Positions 24,733-36,598 of a stretch of DNA of 64,000 nt are shown in pieces (position 1 is the stretch's first letter; every line of letters starts with the position of its first letter). The notes below the pieces were generated by a model that was given only the letters and a program-made list of their open reading frames with translations, was not told the origin of the DNA and searched no databases. Source of the DNA: Mycoplasmopsis mustelae (GTDB taxonomy: Bacteria; Bacillota_I; Bacilli_A; Mycoplasmatales; Metamycoplasmataceae); NCBI RefSeq assembly GCF_004365095.1, contig NZ_SOCN01000001.1, positions 186,001 through 250,000 on the forward strand, read 5' to 3'. A program made the translations under genes and the position numbers.

Positions 24733-25969
24733 TGAATTTTTCTCCTTCTACCGCTTTCTTAATGATGTCATTGTCCACGGTTAATTTATTACCTAATGCT
24801 ACAAATGCATTTAAAGCTTTATTATACAAACTTTCGTCATTTTGTATTAATAGAACAATTAATTTAATTAAACTGTTTTTAAAAGGTGTTTCATCCATAG
24901 ATAGAATTGTTTGCTTAATTTTATCTGGTTGATTGGTTTCTCCTTTTTTAGGATTATCTATCATGATATCTTTAGCTAAAGGTAAAATTCGGTTTAGATA
25001 AGAAATCTGAATTTTATTTAAATCACCACTAATTGCTATTGGTTGTGCCAATTCTTCATTATCTAAAACTTTTACTAATTTTCTATTAATCGGATCATAA
25101 AAACCACTAAGTTCGGAAGCATTCACAATAGTTTTTAAATTCTGAAGATTATTATTTAAATTAAAACTATTAGCATCTTTAATTCCTACATAATCATTTA
25201 ACTTGCCTTCATATGGGTTATTAAAGAATAATAAATCATTTGAAACAGTATCTGAATCAGTATATGATTCAGTCGCAATTTTATTGTAGTCAGCAATATT
25301 TTGAATTTGACTGGTTTCAATAGTAAAAATATCTACTCCAGGATTACTATATTGTCACAATTGCACTATTTTTTTATTTACTAGATAATCAATTAAAAAG
25401 AAATTATTTGTATCGTAATTATTTTTGTTTGTTTCATACGCTTTATCATCAACTTTTTTAATTTCTTCCTGATTTGAAAGAGTTAAATATTTATCTACTA
25501 ATAACATTTTTAAAACATTTAATTTGACACCTGATGCATCAATTTTAAATAAGATCTTAAATTGATCTTTGTTTGGTTTTGATTTATATAAACTCAGCGA
25601 TTGTAACGCTTGTCTATCCGCTTGATTTAATAAACCACTTTGCAATAATTTAGTAGTTTCTTTTCACATGTATGAACTATCTGTTTGATTTTTAAAATCT
25701 GCGTAAGTTGAATACGCTTGAAAAGCATCATTTTCAAAATTTACATTTGCTAAAAGGTCTTGTGTTGGTGTAATAGCATATAATTTTTTAACTGTACCTT
25801 CAAGTCAAATACTTTCTGCTACATCTTTTACTTTTTTATCAGCAAATTTTTCATCTTGCGCTATTTTCTCGGTAGTATCAACATTACGACCACAAGAAAC
25901 TGCAACTACTAAAGGAGTCATTACAGAAGAAGAAAGCATTAAAAATTTAATTCATTTTTTAATCTGCAT
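24725..25969 (-). CDS. P60-like lipoprotein
   Basis: This 414-residue surface lipoprotein has signal MQIKKWIKFLMLSSSVMTPLVVAVSC with the lipobox Cys at residue 26. The mature chain is soluble with no other membrane helix. I assign it as the P60-like partner because of the operon order (P80-like, lipoprotein, HIT) known from M. hominis, not from a sequence motif. Its start shares one base with the stop of the upstream gene (TAATG). Confidence 0.72.
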
Positions 25970-28161
25970 TATTTTTCTCCTTTTTGTAATTGTGATCTAA
26001 GTGTATTTTGTATTAAATCAAAAGCATTATTACTACTATATGTAAATTGTTGGTTACTTTTATCAAAATAAGCAATTTTTAGTTTTGCATCAGTTTTATC
26101 AAACGCAATATTTAAAGAATTTTTCTTGTTATAAGTATCTTTGATTCATTTATTAACTTTTTCAATATCGCTGATAAACTTAGTTTGCACACTTCCTTCA
26201 GACATTGCTAAAACATTTTCCTTAATTGCATCTAAATCGCTTTGTTTAAAGTTTTCCGTTTGCTTAGATGGTGAAAATGGATTAGTGGTTTTTAGTAATT
26301 CATTAACGAAACCTTGATCACTTAAAGCGGCAACTAAAAGTTGTTCTTTATTCGGATTTAAACTTAATTTATCTGTTATCTTAAAATTAGTATTATTACC
26401 TAATAATAAATTTTCTAAATCTGTTTTTATAAATGTTTTAAATTGATCTAATGATGTAATTTCTTGATTTTTATAAAGCATCAAACCTTTCTCTGTAGGT
26501 ATGATTAAAAAGTCCGGTTTGTTTTTTACTCTATATGCAAATGATAAATATTTATCAGTAGAATGAACAACCACATTAAAGTTATCATTAAATCTGGCTC
26601 TAACATAATCTGAGAACTGTTGTGCAGTCATTGAATTAATTAAAATTTCAATGTTTTTGTTAACCTCTTCAATTAAATTAGTAATTTTACGACCATCATT
26701 AGGATTATTTTTAGTTACTAGAGTTTGTGCCTGTTGCAATTTTGATTGAATAATTGTTTCTCTTTCAGGATTAATTCCACTTGGTAATTTAAAAATTTCA
26801 TTTAAATCAATTTCGGGCAACTTTGTAGTTTGGGTTTCAAAAAGTGTTGAACTTTGTGCCGCTAAAGCTAAATCAACATTTTGATTTAACATATCATCAT
26901 AACTTTGAATACCATTAGTTGCCAATGTTTCCGGTTTTGTTAAAGTTAAATTATTTAAATAAAATTCAAAACGACGTTTCCTTCTATTAAAACGATCCAA
27001 TGTTTCATTAGATTGTAAAGTGGTGTTATAAACTGCGTCTGAAATATTTTTAAGAAAATCAATATTTTGAGAAAAAGTTACATTTGAATCAGTATTTTTA
27101 GTTACGGTATATTTTAAAATATTTATCAATTTTTCTTTTGCGTTATCTTTATCAAAACTAAAAGGTAAAGTTAAATCATTATTAACAACACCAGGTAGCA
27201 GCACAGTTGTTGCAATGTTAATATTATTTTTAGAAAAATATTTAGCAATGATTGTGCTAGGGTCTTTTAAATCCGCAACATATGATTTAGTGGTAAAAAT
27301 AACTGCTTTATTTGGTTGTTTTGAATCAATAAAGTATGTCTTATTTTCTTGATAGTAAGGCAAAACATTTTCACCTTGTTTAAATAAGATTTTTTGATTT
27401 CCACTTGCATCTTTAATTGGATTACCATTTTCGTCAGTTGCATCTATATCACGTGTTGCGTTTCGTTTAATATCTTTTAAATCAACTACTTTTGCTTCAA
27501 TACTAAAGCGTCTTTTAGCTTCATTTTCAACTTCTTTGAAAGTTAAATATTCAACTGCTTCATCAATATTTTTACTATGTCCATATTCGTCTGATTGTAG
27601 TTTTTTATTTCATGTAGTTTCAAAAGTATCATATGGATAATTTTTTTCTATATTATTTCTGTCATCATTAAGTATTTGACGTTTTTCTAAACGAATTTTA
27701 TTTAATGATTTTAACTCTATATCACTTTTTAAGCTTTCGTCGTTAGATAAAGAATTGTTATATAAGTTTTGATACTGTTTTGATGCTTTTACTTCTTCAT
27801 TATAAAAATAAAAAATAGCTCGTCTATACAAATCATCAATTTTTTGGTTTGTCAAATGATTTGGATCACTTAGTAATTTTGTGATTTCACCAACATTTAC
27901 TTTGTTAACAACTTTATCATTATCTCTCTGTTCTAAAATAACTTCATTATCAGATTTTGGTTGTATGTAATTAACTTTTGTTGTATTAATGGCTAAGGGA
28001 ATTGAAATACCGGCAACCACACAAACACCTAACGCAGAAAGAATTGCAATATTAATCCGATTTCTTTTTCTACGATTTGTTTTTAGTTTTTTTTGTCTAT
28101 CTTCATATGAATCGTTTAACTCAGTTAGTTTTTCGAAAAATGTTTTCTTTCTTTTGGCCAT
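25969..28161 (-). CDS. P80-like membrane-anchored surface protein
   Basis: This 730-residue protein has a basic cytoplasmic N-terminus (about 35 residues, KTNRRKRNR), one membrane helix at about residues 36-58 (INIAILSALGVCVVAGISIPLAI), and a large extracellular domain. There is no lipobox. This layout and the linkage to a lipoprotein and a HIT gene match the P80 protein of M. hominis, which forms a surface complex with P60. It is the first gene of the operon, with a Shine-Dalgarno (AAGGAAAA) before the ATG. Molecular function is not visible from sequence. Confidence 0.72.
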
Positions 28162-28385
28162 AATTTTCCTTTAAAATATACGACATTATTTAAAAATGTA
28201 AATTTAATTAAATTATAGCAAAAAAAATAGTTTTTTATGCTACTAAACAACCGAAAAATCAAGATTAATTTTACTTTAAATAAACAAGTAATTAAATAAA
28301 CATTTTATAAATAAGATAATTAAATTTGTAATTTATTATATATTTATTTTCATATTAAAAACATAAATCTTAATATAATTTTAAG

Positions 28386-28910
28386 ATGAAAAATATGCAA
28401 ATTCAACACCCACTTTTAAAATTTAATAAATTGGCTTATGATTTAAAATTTGTTTATTCGCTCTATGATAAAACATTAGATGAAGCTCTAATGGGCAAAT
28501 TTGCTTCGCAACCAATAAATGTAATTATTACATATAACACCCTATTAAAACTAAAAGAATTGAACAAAATCTATTTACAAATAAAGAACCAACAAGATCC
28601 TTTAATTTGTTTACCTTTTATTAATATCGAGGGTATTGATATTTATTTAAATGTTTTAATTCCTAGTAAATCTAAAAATAATAATGTCAAAATAATACAA
28701 TATCTAAAAAAGGCTAATCAAGGCAAAAAAGACTATTTAACTAAATTATTTGATTTATTATTTAGTAGTGAACCTGATATTTGATCTTTTGTGTATTTTG
28801 ATTATAAAGAAATGCAATTAAAACTAAAATATTTATCTAATATTAATATAAATTATTATAAGGTTGTTACATTAAGTGGAGTCCAATTTCCTTATATTGA
28901 AATTAAATAA
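28386..28910 (+). CDS. Hypothetical protein, 174 residues
   Basis: I do not recognise this family. The translation starts MKNMQIQHPLLKFNKLAYDL and ends KVVTLSGVQFPYIEIK, with no signal peptide or membrane helix and no obvious catalytic motif. One TGA (Trp) near the C-terminus extends it beyond the standard-code reading. A TATAAT box at 28374-28379 lies six bases before the ATG with no Shine-Dalgarno, so it may be leaderless. It ends head-on to the 5S rRNA gene. Confidence 0.75.
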
Positions 28911-28919
28911 AATATAAAA

Positions 28920-29023
28920 AAAGCAGCTTCCTATTTTCACCTTTCGGCTATCGTCGGCGTAAAGCGGCTTAACTACTGAGTTCGGAATGGTATCAGGTGA
29001 TCCCGCTTGCTATTGCTACTAAT
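28920..29023 (-). rRNA. rrf: 5S ribosomal RNA
   Basis: The complement contains the diagnostic GATCACCTGATACCATTCCG, then AACTCAGTAGTTAAGC, and the loop-helix GCCGAAAGGTG. Ends AGTAGC and GCTGCT pair as helix I. A run of T follows as terminator, and TACTATATT lies just upstream as a -10 box. It is not next to 16S-23S within this window. Boundaries are uncertain by a few bases. Confidence 0.93.
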
Positions 29024-29157
29024 AATATAGTACACGTTTTTTTTAAAAAAACAAACATTTTTTAATTTTTTTTATTTTTATTTTGCTAATTTAATAAAAG
29101 AAAAAATAATGTAAAATAATTATTATTTATATAAAAATACCGAGGAGATCAATTTAA

Positions 29158-30471
29158 ATGATTAAACATACAGTTAATAAAGAAAAATCAGAAGTTTTAG
29201 TTTCTACAACCATTGAAAAAAAACTTTTTGACGCAAAATTCAATGAACTTTTAGAAAAAGAAAGTAAAAAAGTAAAAGTACCCGGTTATAGACCAGGAAA
29301 AGCTCCTAAAGAAAAATTACATGCATACATAAATTCAACTAAAATATATGATGAAACTGCTAATATTTTCTTAAAAACAGAATTAACAAATGTTTTTGAT
29401 TATATTGTTAAAAATGATATAAAAGCAGGAATTAAATATTCTATCTCAAGTGATTTAGACAAGGAAGGCAATCTACTTTTTAAATTTCATTTTCCTCTTT
29501 TACCAGATTTTTCAAATATTAAATTAGGTGAATTAAAAACTAAGTTCACATTTAAAAAACTAACTAAAGTAGATAAGAAAAAGATCTTAGAAAACTTCAA
29601 AAATAAATTAGGTGAAAAAGAGGAAGTTACAGACAAAAAAACAAAAACACAAATGGAAGACACCTTAAACATAGATTTTATCGGTTTTATTGATAATGAA
29701 CCGTTTGATGGTGGAGAAGCCGAGGGCGTTGATTTAGTTTTAGGTTCCAAACAATTTATTCCTGGTTTTGAAGAACAATTAGTTGGCAAACATTTAGGTT
29801 GAAAAGGTGATATTAAAGTAGTTTTTCCTGAAAATTATTTTGTAAAAGAATATAGAAGTAAAGAAGCAATTTTTTCAGTTAAAATTAACAAGATTTTAAG
29901 AAACGTGCCTGCTGAATTAAATGATGAATTCTTTAAAAAATTAGGAAATCCAGAAATTCAAAATTTAAGTGATTTAGAAGTATATTTACAAAATAAATTT
30001 TTGAAAGATGCATTTACGCAAGAATTAAAAGACTTTTTAGAAAATGTAGTTAACGAGGTTTTGAAAATAAAAAATGTAATTATTCATCCCAACTTGTTAA
30101 AAGATGAAGTTACAAAAAAACAAAAAGAATTTGACCATAGTTTAAAAGAATTAAGAATTAAGCGCACTGAATATTTACAATTAGTTAAAACAACAGAAGC
30201 GGAAATGCAAAATGAATTTGAAAAAGTCGCTAGAGAAGATTTCAAAAGAAAGATAGTTAAAGAATGAATCTTTTCATTATCAAAAACCGATTTTAATAAA
30301 CCGGATAGCGAATTTGCAAAATCATTAAAAAATAAACCTGATTTTGAAGAGTATAAAGGCTTAATAACTTACGTAGATATCACAAAAACTTTACTATTGC
30401 AAATGAATCCTGAAAACACTACAGAAGCAGAAAAAGTTGAAAAAGAAGCAATTAAACTATTTACAAAATAA
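29158..30471 (+). CDS. tig: Trigger factor (ribosome-associated peptidyl-prolyl isomerase chaperone)
   Basis: This 437-residue chaperone binds nascent chains at the ribosome exit tunnel. The N-terminal ribosome-binding signature VPGYRPGKAPKEKL (about residues 40-54) is present. It is followed by an FKBP-type isomerase domain (DTLNIDFIGFIDNEPFDGGEAEG ... FIPGFEEQLVG) and a helical C-terminal arm. Length matches the family. A GAGGAG Shine-Dalgarno precedes the ATG. TGA Trp codons occur near residues 215 and 370. It stands alone between 5S rRNA and a terminator. Confidence 0.96.
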
Positions 30472-30477
30472 GCTTAG

Positions 30478-30498
30478 ACACACCATACGGTGTGTTTT
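30478..30498 (+). terminator. Terminator of tig
   Basis: ACACACC and GGTGTGT arms enclose ATAC, followed by a T-run seven bases after the tig stop. Confidence 0.8.
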
Positions 30499-30522
30499 AA
30501 TTTATTCATACAAAGTGCTATT

Positions 30523-30554
30523 AAAAAAACATACGCTTATAAACATATGTTTTT
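30523..30554 (-). terminator. Terminator of the S10-spc ribosomal operon
   Basis: AAAAACATA (30525-30533) pairs with TATGTTTTT (30546-30554) just downstream of the rplO stop. It could act in both directions. Confidence 0.65.
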
Positions 30555-30559
30555 AATGA

Positions 30560-31009
30560 TTATAATTCAATAACTTTTCCGCCTGCTTTTTCAACTGCCT
30601 CAATAGCGGCTTTAGAAGCTTTGTTTACGGTAACTGTAAATACTTTAGTTAATTTGGTGTTTGTTAAATCTGCCAATAATTTAATTGGTAAGTTTCTTTT
30701 TACAAGGCCACTCTCAAATAATAATTCAGGTGTAACTTCAGTTTTATTTTCAAAACGTGTTTGTAATTGTGAAAGATTAATTACTTGATATTCAATATGG
30801 TTAACATTTCTAAATCCACGTTTCCCAATACGACGGAATCAAGGAGTTTGTCCTCCTTCAAATCCCAATCTGTGTCCTTTACGTTTGTTTTGTCCTGATT
30901 GTCCTTTTCCCGCTTGCTTACCTTTTCCGGCTGCATGACCACGCCCTTTACGGTGTTTTTGTGGTCTTGATCCTTCGGTGGGTTTTAATGTATGTAATTT
31001 AATTGACAT
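30560..31009 (-). CDS. rplO: 50S ribosomal protein L15
   Basis: This 149-residue large-subunit protein begins [20 protein letters not shown] with the typical Gly/Lys-rich [18 protein letters not shown] stretch and [18 protein letters not shown]. The ATG shares a base with the rpsE stop. It is the last gene of the cluster here: secY, normally next, is absent and a terminator follows instead. Confidence 0.96.
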
Positions 31010-31668
31010 TATCTTAAGTCCTTTACATCTTTATTTCTTAATTCAGCAATTTGTTCAGGAGTTCTTAGTTGTTGTAATGCTTTAACGGTTGCTTTAACAG
31101 TATTAGTTTTAGAGCGAGATCCGTAAGTTTTGGTTACAATATCTTTATAACCAGCTAATTCTACAACAGCACGAACAGTTCCAGAAGCAATCAATCCTTT
31201 CCCTTTACTTGCTGGTTTTAACATAACTTTTGAAGCTAAAAATTTAGCATTAACTTCATGTGGAATGGTTGCAGTTTTTGGATCAACAGGAACGATGATA
31301 AGATTATTTTTTGCATCTTTAATCGCTTTTTTAATTGCATCTGGGACTTCATTTGCTTTTCCGTGACCGTATCCAATACTTCCTTTTTGATTTCCGATTA
31401 CTACAAATGCAGAAAAACTAAATCTTCTTCCACCTTTAACAACTTTGGTAACACGAGCAATATCAATGACCTTTTCAATATATTCAGAAACTTCTTTAAA
31501 ACGACGATTATTTGTACGAGTTGGAGCTTTTTTAATATTACGACGTTCAGGACGCTCGGTATTTTTAGTTTCTTGTGTTTTTTGTGAATGGGGAGCTTTC
31601 TTTGCAGTAACTTCTTTTGTACCAGCGACTGGTTTAACAGGTGCGTTTTTTAATTCATTATTTTCCAT
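31009..31668 (-). CDS. rpsE: 30S ribosomal protein S5
   Basis: This 219-residue small-subunit protein is involved in decoding fidelity. The conserved double-stranded-RNA-binding region [19 protein letters not shown] and [17 protein letters not shown] are present. About 50 residues at the N-terminus ([20 protein letters not shown] onward) are a Lys/Ala/Thr-rich extension absent from E. coli S5, a feature common in mycoplasma ribosomal proteins. Confidence 0.97.
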   Translation of the reverse strand: MENNELKNAPVKPVAGTKEVTAKKAPHSQKTQETKNTERPERRNIKKAPTRTNNRRFKEVSEYIEKVIDIARVTKVVKGGRRFSFSAFVVIGNQKGSIGYGHGKANEVPDAIKKAIKDAKNNLIIVPVDPKTATIPHEVNAKFLASKVMLKPASKGKGLIASGTVRAVVELAGYKDIVTKTYGSRSKTNTVKATVKALQQLRTPEQIAELRNKDVKDLR

Positions 31669-31670
31669 AA

Positions 31671-32021
31671 TTAGAATTTAACTCCTTTTGATCTTACTGC
31701 ATCAGCAAATGCTTTAACTCTTCCGTGATATAAATATCCACCACGATCAAAAACTACTGTATCGATGTTTAAAGCTTTAATTTTTTCTCCCATTACTTCT
31801 CCTAATTTACTTGCAGCAGCAATGTTTCCACCGTATGTTGCATCTTTAAGAGTTGATGTTGAAGCTAAAGTTACTCTAGCTTCGTCATCAATAAGTTGTG
31901 CATAAAAGTTTTGGTGTGATTTAAAAACATTTAGACGTGGCTTGCTTGCGCTTCCATTTAGATGATATCTTGCGCGAGTATGTTTAATTTTTCTTGCTTG
32001 ATTTCTTGATAATTTTGCCAT
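31671..32021 (-). CDS. rplR: 50S ribosomal protein L18
   Basis: This 116-residue 5S-rRNA-binding protein begins [20 protein letters not shown] and ends [20 protein letters not shown] plus SKGVKF. I chose ATG 32021, not the upstream GTG, because it gives the usual length and N-terminus. Confidence 0.97.
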   Translation of the reverse strand: MAKLSRNQARKIKHTRARYHLNGSASKPRLNVFKSHQNFYAQLIDDEARVTLASTSTLKDATYGGNIAAASKLGEVMGEKIKALNIDTVVFDRGGYLYHGRVKAFADAVRSKGVKF

Positions 32022-32036
32022 AATAATTCTCACAGC

Positions 32037-32576
32037 CTATTTTTTACCAGCTGTTTTTCCTTCCTTACGTCTAATTTTTTCACCTTTATATGAAATACCT
32101 TTTCCAGAATATACGTTTGGTTTTCTAATAGCACGCACAACTGAGGCAAATTGCCCAACACTTTCTTTGTCAATTCCTGAAACTACAACACCTTCTTTAG
32201 TAACTTCAACTTTTAAATTTGCAGGAACATTTAATTTAACAGAGTGACTATAACCTGCTGAAACTTCTAAAAAATTAGCATTTAAGTTTGCTTTATACCC
32301 AACTCCTTTAATTTCTAAGACTTTTTTAAAGCCTTTTGAAACACCTTCTAACATATTAGCGATATGAGAGTTTGTTGTACCATGTAATTGTTTAGTGGTT
32401 TTTTCTTCGTTTGCACGAAGAGTTGAAACTTTGTTATCTTCAACTTTAATTGAGATTAATGAACTGAATTTTCTTGATAAATTCCCTAAAGGCCCGCTAA
32501 CTGTAACGTTAGAAGCATCAACTTTGAAGGTTACACCAACAGGGATAGTTAATATACGATTTCCGACACGAGACAT
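32037..32576 (-). CDS. rplF: 50S ribosomal protein L6
   Basis: This 179-residue protein begins MSRVGNRILTIPVGVTFKVD and has the C-terminal motif RAIRKPNVYSGKGISYKGE typical of L6. Length is normal. Confidence 0.97.
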   Translation of the reverse strand: MSRVGNRILTIPVGVTFKVDASNVTVSGPLGNLSRKFSSLISIKVEDNKVSTLRANEEKTTKQLHGTTNSHIANMLEGVSKGFKKVLEIKGVGYKANLNANFLEVSAGYSHSVKLNVPANLKVEVTKEGVVVSGIDKESVGQFASVVRAIRKPNVYSGKGISYKGEKIRRKEGKTAGKK

Positions 32577-32587
32577 CTATAAACTAC

Positions 32588-32983
32588 CTATCAAATGTAG
32601 GCAACAATTTCACCACCTACATTTGCCTTTCTTGCTTCCTTACCAGTCATTAAACCTTTAGAGGTTGAAATAATTACAGTTCCATAACCAGATATAATTG
32701 ATGGAATCTCAGTTGATTTTACATATACACGTAACCCGGGTTTTGAAACTCTTTTAATTCCAACAATTGCTGATTGACCTTTTTTGTATTTTAGTGTAAC
32801 TACGATTTGTTTGGTGGTTAATTCTCCCTCAACCACATATGAAGCAATGTACCCTTCTGATTCAAATAACTTAACAATAGCTTCCTTTTTTGTTGAATAA
32901 GGAATTGCAACGGTTTTGTGTTTTCTAGCATTAGCGTTTTTAATACGAACCACTAAGTCTGAAATTGGATCTGTTATAAACAT
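32588..32983 (-). CDS. rpsH: 30S ribosomal protein S8
   Basis: This 131-residue protein begins MFITDPISDLVVRIKNANAR and ends GGEIVAYIW. The last Trp is TGA directly before the TAG stop. Start 32983 is chosen over an in-frame upstream ATG at 32992 because it matches the family N-terminus. It begins 2 nt after the rpsN stop codon. Confidence 0.97.
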
Positions 32984-32985
32984 AA

Positions 32986-33171
32986 TTATCAACTCGCTTT
33001 CTTGATACCTGGAATTTTACCTTCATGTGCAAGGTTTCTAAAGCAGATACGACAAATTTTATATTTTCTTAAAACCGCATGTGGTCTACCACATAATTCA
33101 CAACGTGTATAAGCACGAGTTGAGAATTTACTGTGACGCTTTGACTTAATAATTAGTGCTTTTCTCGCCAT
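32986..33171 (-). CDS. rpsN: 30S ribosomal protein S14, zinc-binding (type Z)
   Basis: This 61-residue protein has two CxxC pairs (CELCGR, CRICFR) that bind zinc, and ends GIKKASW. The final Trp codon is TGA immediately before TAA. Its ATG overlaps the rplE stop by one base. Confidence 0.97.
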
Positions 33172-33716
33172 TATTTAGCTCCTTTTTTTTCAAATGGTAC
33201 ACCTAATAATTCTAATAAGGCTCTTGCTTCTTGATCGCTTTTTGCGGTAGTTACAACAAGGACATCCAATCCTTTGATACGACGGATTTTATCAAAATCA
33301 ATTTCTGGAAAAATGATTTCTTCTTTAATACCTAAAGCAAAATTTCCTCTTCCATCAAATGCTTTAGGATTTGCTCCACGAAAATCACGAATACGTGGCA
33401 TTGCAACATGGATCAGTTTTTCTAAAAATTCTCACATACGATCTCTACGTAAGGTAACTTTCCCACCCATTGGCATTCCCTCACGCAATTTTCATGATGC
33501 GTTTGATTTTTTAGCTTTAGTTTGAAATGGTTTTTGCCCCGAAATTAATGTTAATTCATTGAGAACTTCTTCAATTGCTTTTGAATTTGAAACTTCTTTA
33601 CCTGCGGTCATATTTAATACAATTTTTTCAATTCTTGGAACTTGCATAATAGATGAGTAGTTGAATTTTTCTTTTAACGCTGGAACTACTTTTGATAAAT
33701 ATACTTGTTTGAGCAT
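33171..33716 (-). CDS. rplE: 50S ribosomal protein L5
   Basis: This 181-residue 5S-rRNA-binding protein begins [20 protein letters not shown] and has [16 protein letters not shown] and the C-terminal [22 protein letters not shown] Trp codons break it in the middle under the standard code. Confidence 0.97.
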
Positions 33717-33718
33717 AA

Positions 33719-34054
33719 TTAATTAATTTCCTTGTTTGTTTTTCTGACAACTCTCACTTTTTTACCATCTTTGTTTATTTTATATCCAAGTTTTGAGAAT
33801 TGATTTGGGTGTGATTTAGTAGCTTTTTTAAATAAATAAGCAACGTTTGAAATATGAATTGGAGCAGCTATTTCTGTAATTGAACCGTCTTGATTTTTTT
33901 GGGTTGGTTTGTTGTGTTTGGTTACGATATTTACATCTTTAATAATAACTCTGTTTGAATCTGGAAGGATTTTATCAATTGTTCCGGTTTTTCCTTTTTC
34001 ACTACCTGCGATAACTATAACCGGATCATTTTTCTTAAATTTAATTTTAGCCAT
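33719..34054 (-). CDS. rplX: 50S ribosomal protein L24
   Basis: This 111-residue assembly-initiator protein has the KOW motif [20 protein letters not shown] near the N-terminus. Confidence 0.97.
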   Translation of the reverse strand: MAKIKFKKNDPVIVIAGSEKGKTGTIDKILPDSNRVIIKDVNIVTKHNKPTQKNQDGSITEIAAPIHISNVAYLFKKATKSHPNQFSKLGYKINKDGKKVRVVRKTNKEIN

Positions 34055-34071
34055 AAAAATTTCTCCTTATC

Positions 34072-34437
34072 TTAAAGTACTTCAGGGGCTAGTGAAACAA
34101 TTTTTGGGAACTTTTCACGCAACTCACGCGCAACCGGCCCAAAAACACGGGTTCCACGTGGAGTTAAATCCTCTTTAATAATCACAACTGCATTATCATC
34201 AAAACGTATATATGAACCATTATCACGGTGTAATCCGTATCTTGAGCGCACCACAACCGCTTTAACTACCTGACCTTCTTTAACCACACCGTTAGGAATT
34301 GCTTTTTTCACAGAACATACAATAATATCACCGATTTTTGCAACCTTTTTCTTTGAACCACCTAAAATACGAATAACACCAATTTCTTTAGCACCTGAGT
34401 TATCAGCAACATTTGCTTTTGATAATTCTATTAACAT
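34072..34437 (-). CDS. rplN: 50S ribosomal protein L14
   Basis: This 121-residue protein begins [20 protein letters not shown] and ends [12 protein letters not shown]. Length is normal, and a Shine-Dalgarno for the following rplX lies in the 17-nt gap. Confidence 0.97.
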   Translation of the reverse strand: MLIELSKANVADNSGAKEIGVIRILGGSKKKVAKIGDIIVCSVKKAIPNGVVKEGQVVKAVVVRSRYGLHRDNGSYIRFDDNAVVIIKEDLTPRGTRVFGPVARELREKFPKIVSLAPEVL

Positions 34438-34438
34438 A

Positions 34439-34708
34439 TTAGTTATTTCCCTCTACTGCTTTTTGTTTAATTGATACTAATCTAAAACGTTTGGTTCTTG
34501 AAAGTGGTCTAGTTTCCATAATTACTACAATGTCATTTAAACCAGCTAAGTGTTTTTCATCATGTACTGCAAATTTTTTAGTTGATTTAAAACGTTTTGA
34601 GTAAAGTGGGTGTTTTTTAAAGGTATCTACGGCAACAATAATTGTTTTAGCTGATTTGCCAGCTGAAACAACTGTTCCAGTTAAGGTTTTTCTTGTATTT
34701 CTTTCCAT
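34439..34708 (-). CDS. rpsQ: 30S ribosomal protein S17
   Basis: This 89-residue protein has [20 protein letters not shown] and the [16 protein letters not shown] motif of S17. Confidence 0.97.
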   Translation of the reverse strand: MERNTRKTLTGTVVSAGKSAKTIIVAVDTFKKHPLYSKRFKSTKKFAVHDEKHLAGLNDIVVIMETRPLSRTKRFRLVSIKQKAVEGNN

Positions 34709-34710
34709 AA

Positions 34711-34905
34711 TTATTTAGCATCCTTTTTAGCGTTTAATGCAGTTAATACTTTTGCAATATCAGTTCTAATTATTTTAATTTTGTGGGTTTCTTTTAAATC
34801 ACCAGTAACATTTCTATATCTTAAAGTGAATAATTCTGCTTTAAGTTCTAATGCTAATTTTTCTAGCTCATCTTTTGATTTTTTTTCTAAATCTTTATAA
34901 AGCAT
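34711..34905 (-). CDS. rpmC: 50S ribosomal protein L29
   Basis: This 64-residue protein has [20 protein letters not shown], matching the L29 signature. Its start overlaps the rplP stop by one base. Confidence 0.95.
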   Translation of the reverse strand: MLYKDLEKKSKDELEKLALELKAELFTLRYRNVTGDLKETHKIKIIRTDIAKVLTALNAKKDAK

Positions 34906-35327
34906 TATTGCACTCCTTCTTCTTTTTTAATGATTTTTCACTTTACTGGTAATTTATGTCCTGCTAAACGTAGTGCATCACGAGCAATTTCTTCTGAAAC
35001 ACCACTTACTTCAAACATCATTGTATTTACTTTTACTGCTGTATATCAAAGTTCGGGAGCACCTTTTCCAGATCCCATACGAACCCCGATAGGTTTAGAA
35101 GTCTTTGAGAAGTGAGGAAAAATTCTAATAATAACTTGTCCTTCACGTCCCATTCTACGAGTTGCAGCGATACGTGCAGATTCAATTTGACGTGCAGTTA
35201 TTCATGCTGAAGTTACTGCTTGTAATCCAAAATCTCCAAATACCACCGTATTTCCTTTGGTTGCTTTACGTTTACTATGTTTTACTAAGAATGGTTTTCT
35301 AAATTTAGTTCTTTTTGGTTGAAGCAT
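34905..35327 (-). CDS. rplP: 50S ribosomal protein L16
   Basis: This 140-residue protein begins [20 protein letters not shown] and has [16 protein letters not shown] and the [14 protein letters not shown] motif. It overlaps the end of rpsC by 23 nt. Confidence 0.97.
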
Positions 35328-35979
35328 TTTTTTGATCTCCTTCCAAAATTTCACCTAACGAAACTCATACTTTAACTCCGATAGCACCATATGTAGTTCT
35401 AGCGGTTGCGGTTGCATACTCCACATTTTGTCTTAAAGTATGTAGTCTCATTTCGCCTTCAGAATACCCTTCTGAACGAGCCATATCAACACCATTTAAA
35501 CGACCGCTAACCATTGTTTTAATTCCCTTGGCACCCGATTTCATCGCAGCTCTCATTGCGATTTTTTGTGCCTGACGGAAACTTTCACGATTTTCTAATT
35601 TTGCTGCAATCATTTCAGCTAATAATTTTGCATTTAAGTCAGGTTTTTTTAGTTCTACAACCTGAATTCTAAGGTTAAGATTTTTATTCTTAACAAATTT
35701 TTGCGCCTTTAAAGTTAAATCTTGGATGTTTTTTCCTTCTTGACCTAAAACTGTTGCTGGTTTTGCTGTATGTAAAAATACAGTAACTTTATTATCTTTA
35801 TTTCTTTTAACTTGTACTTGTCCGATTTGGTATTGACGTACAAACTTTTCAAAGAATTTGTAAATTTTAGCATCTTCAACTAGGTAAGCACCAAATTGTG
35901 CTTTATCAGCAAATCATGTTGAATTGTGTGCTTTAGTAATTCCGTAACGGAACCCATTTGGATTAACCTTTTGTCCCAT
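35305..35979 (-). CDS. rpsC: 30S ribosomal protein S3
   Basis: This 224-residue protein begins [20 protein letters not shown] and has the C-terminal [19 protein letters not shown]. The last residues (after [15 protein letters not shown]) run into the rplP start, overlapping it by 23 nt. Confidence 0.97.
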
Positions 35980-36320
35980 TAGTTTCTCTCCTCTAATACA
36001 ATTGAAAAGTTTGATGTACGTTTGAAAATTGAATTTGCCCTACCTTGGCTTCTTGGTTGAAATCTTTTAAGAGTTGGTCCTTCATTAACATAAACTTCTT
36101 TTACGAATAATTTTGATGCGTTCATTCCATGGTTATTTGTTGCATTTGCGATGGCTGAGTTTAATAATTTTACAAAAATTGGGGCAGATTTTTTAGATGT
36201 ATTCTTTAAAATTGCTAATGCATAAGACACATCTTTTCCTCTAAACAAGTTAGCAACTAATTTTGCTTTTGAGCTGCTCACTCTTTGTAATTTAACGTGT
36301 GCGACTGCTTGTTGAGCCAT
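35979..36320 (-). CDS. rplV: 50S ribosomal protein L22
   Basis: This 113-residue protein lines the exit tunnel. It has [19 protein letters not shown] and the [20 protein letters not shown] loop. Its ATG overlaps the rpsS stop by a base. Confidence 0.97.
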   Translation of the reverse strand: MAQQAVAHVKLQRVSSSKAKLVANLFRGKDVSYALAILKNTSKKSAPIFVKLLNSAIANATNNHGMNASKLFVKEVYVNEGPTLKRFQPRSQGRANSIFKRTSNFSIVLEERN

Positions 36321-36598
36321 TATTTTTTCTTACCTTTGTCAGCACCGTGACCCGAGAACGTTCTGGTTGGTGAAAATTCACCTAGTTTATGTCCTACCAT
36401 ATCATCAGTTACATAAACTTCAACAAATTGTCTTCCGTTATGAACCGCAAATGTTAAACCAACAAAACTTGGGAAAATAGTTGAACGTCTTGATCATGTT
36501 TTAATAGGTTTTTTAGGTGCATTACCCTCGATGATTGCATCTACTTTTTTAAGTAAATGGTCATCGGCAAATGGACCTTTTTTAAGACTACGAGCCAT
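36320..36598 (-). CDS. rpsS: 30S ribosomal protein S19
   Basis: This 92-residue protein begins [19 protein letters not shown] and has the S19 signature [19 protein letters not shown] coupling exists at both ends. Confidence 0.97.

Noticed and set aside
29158-30471. Broken trigger factor gene
   Set aside because: The interruptions are TGA Trp codons; both the isomerase domain and the C-terminal arm are in one frame.
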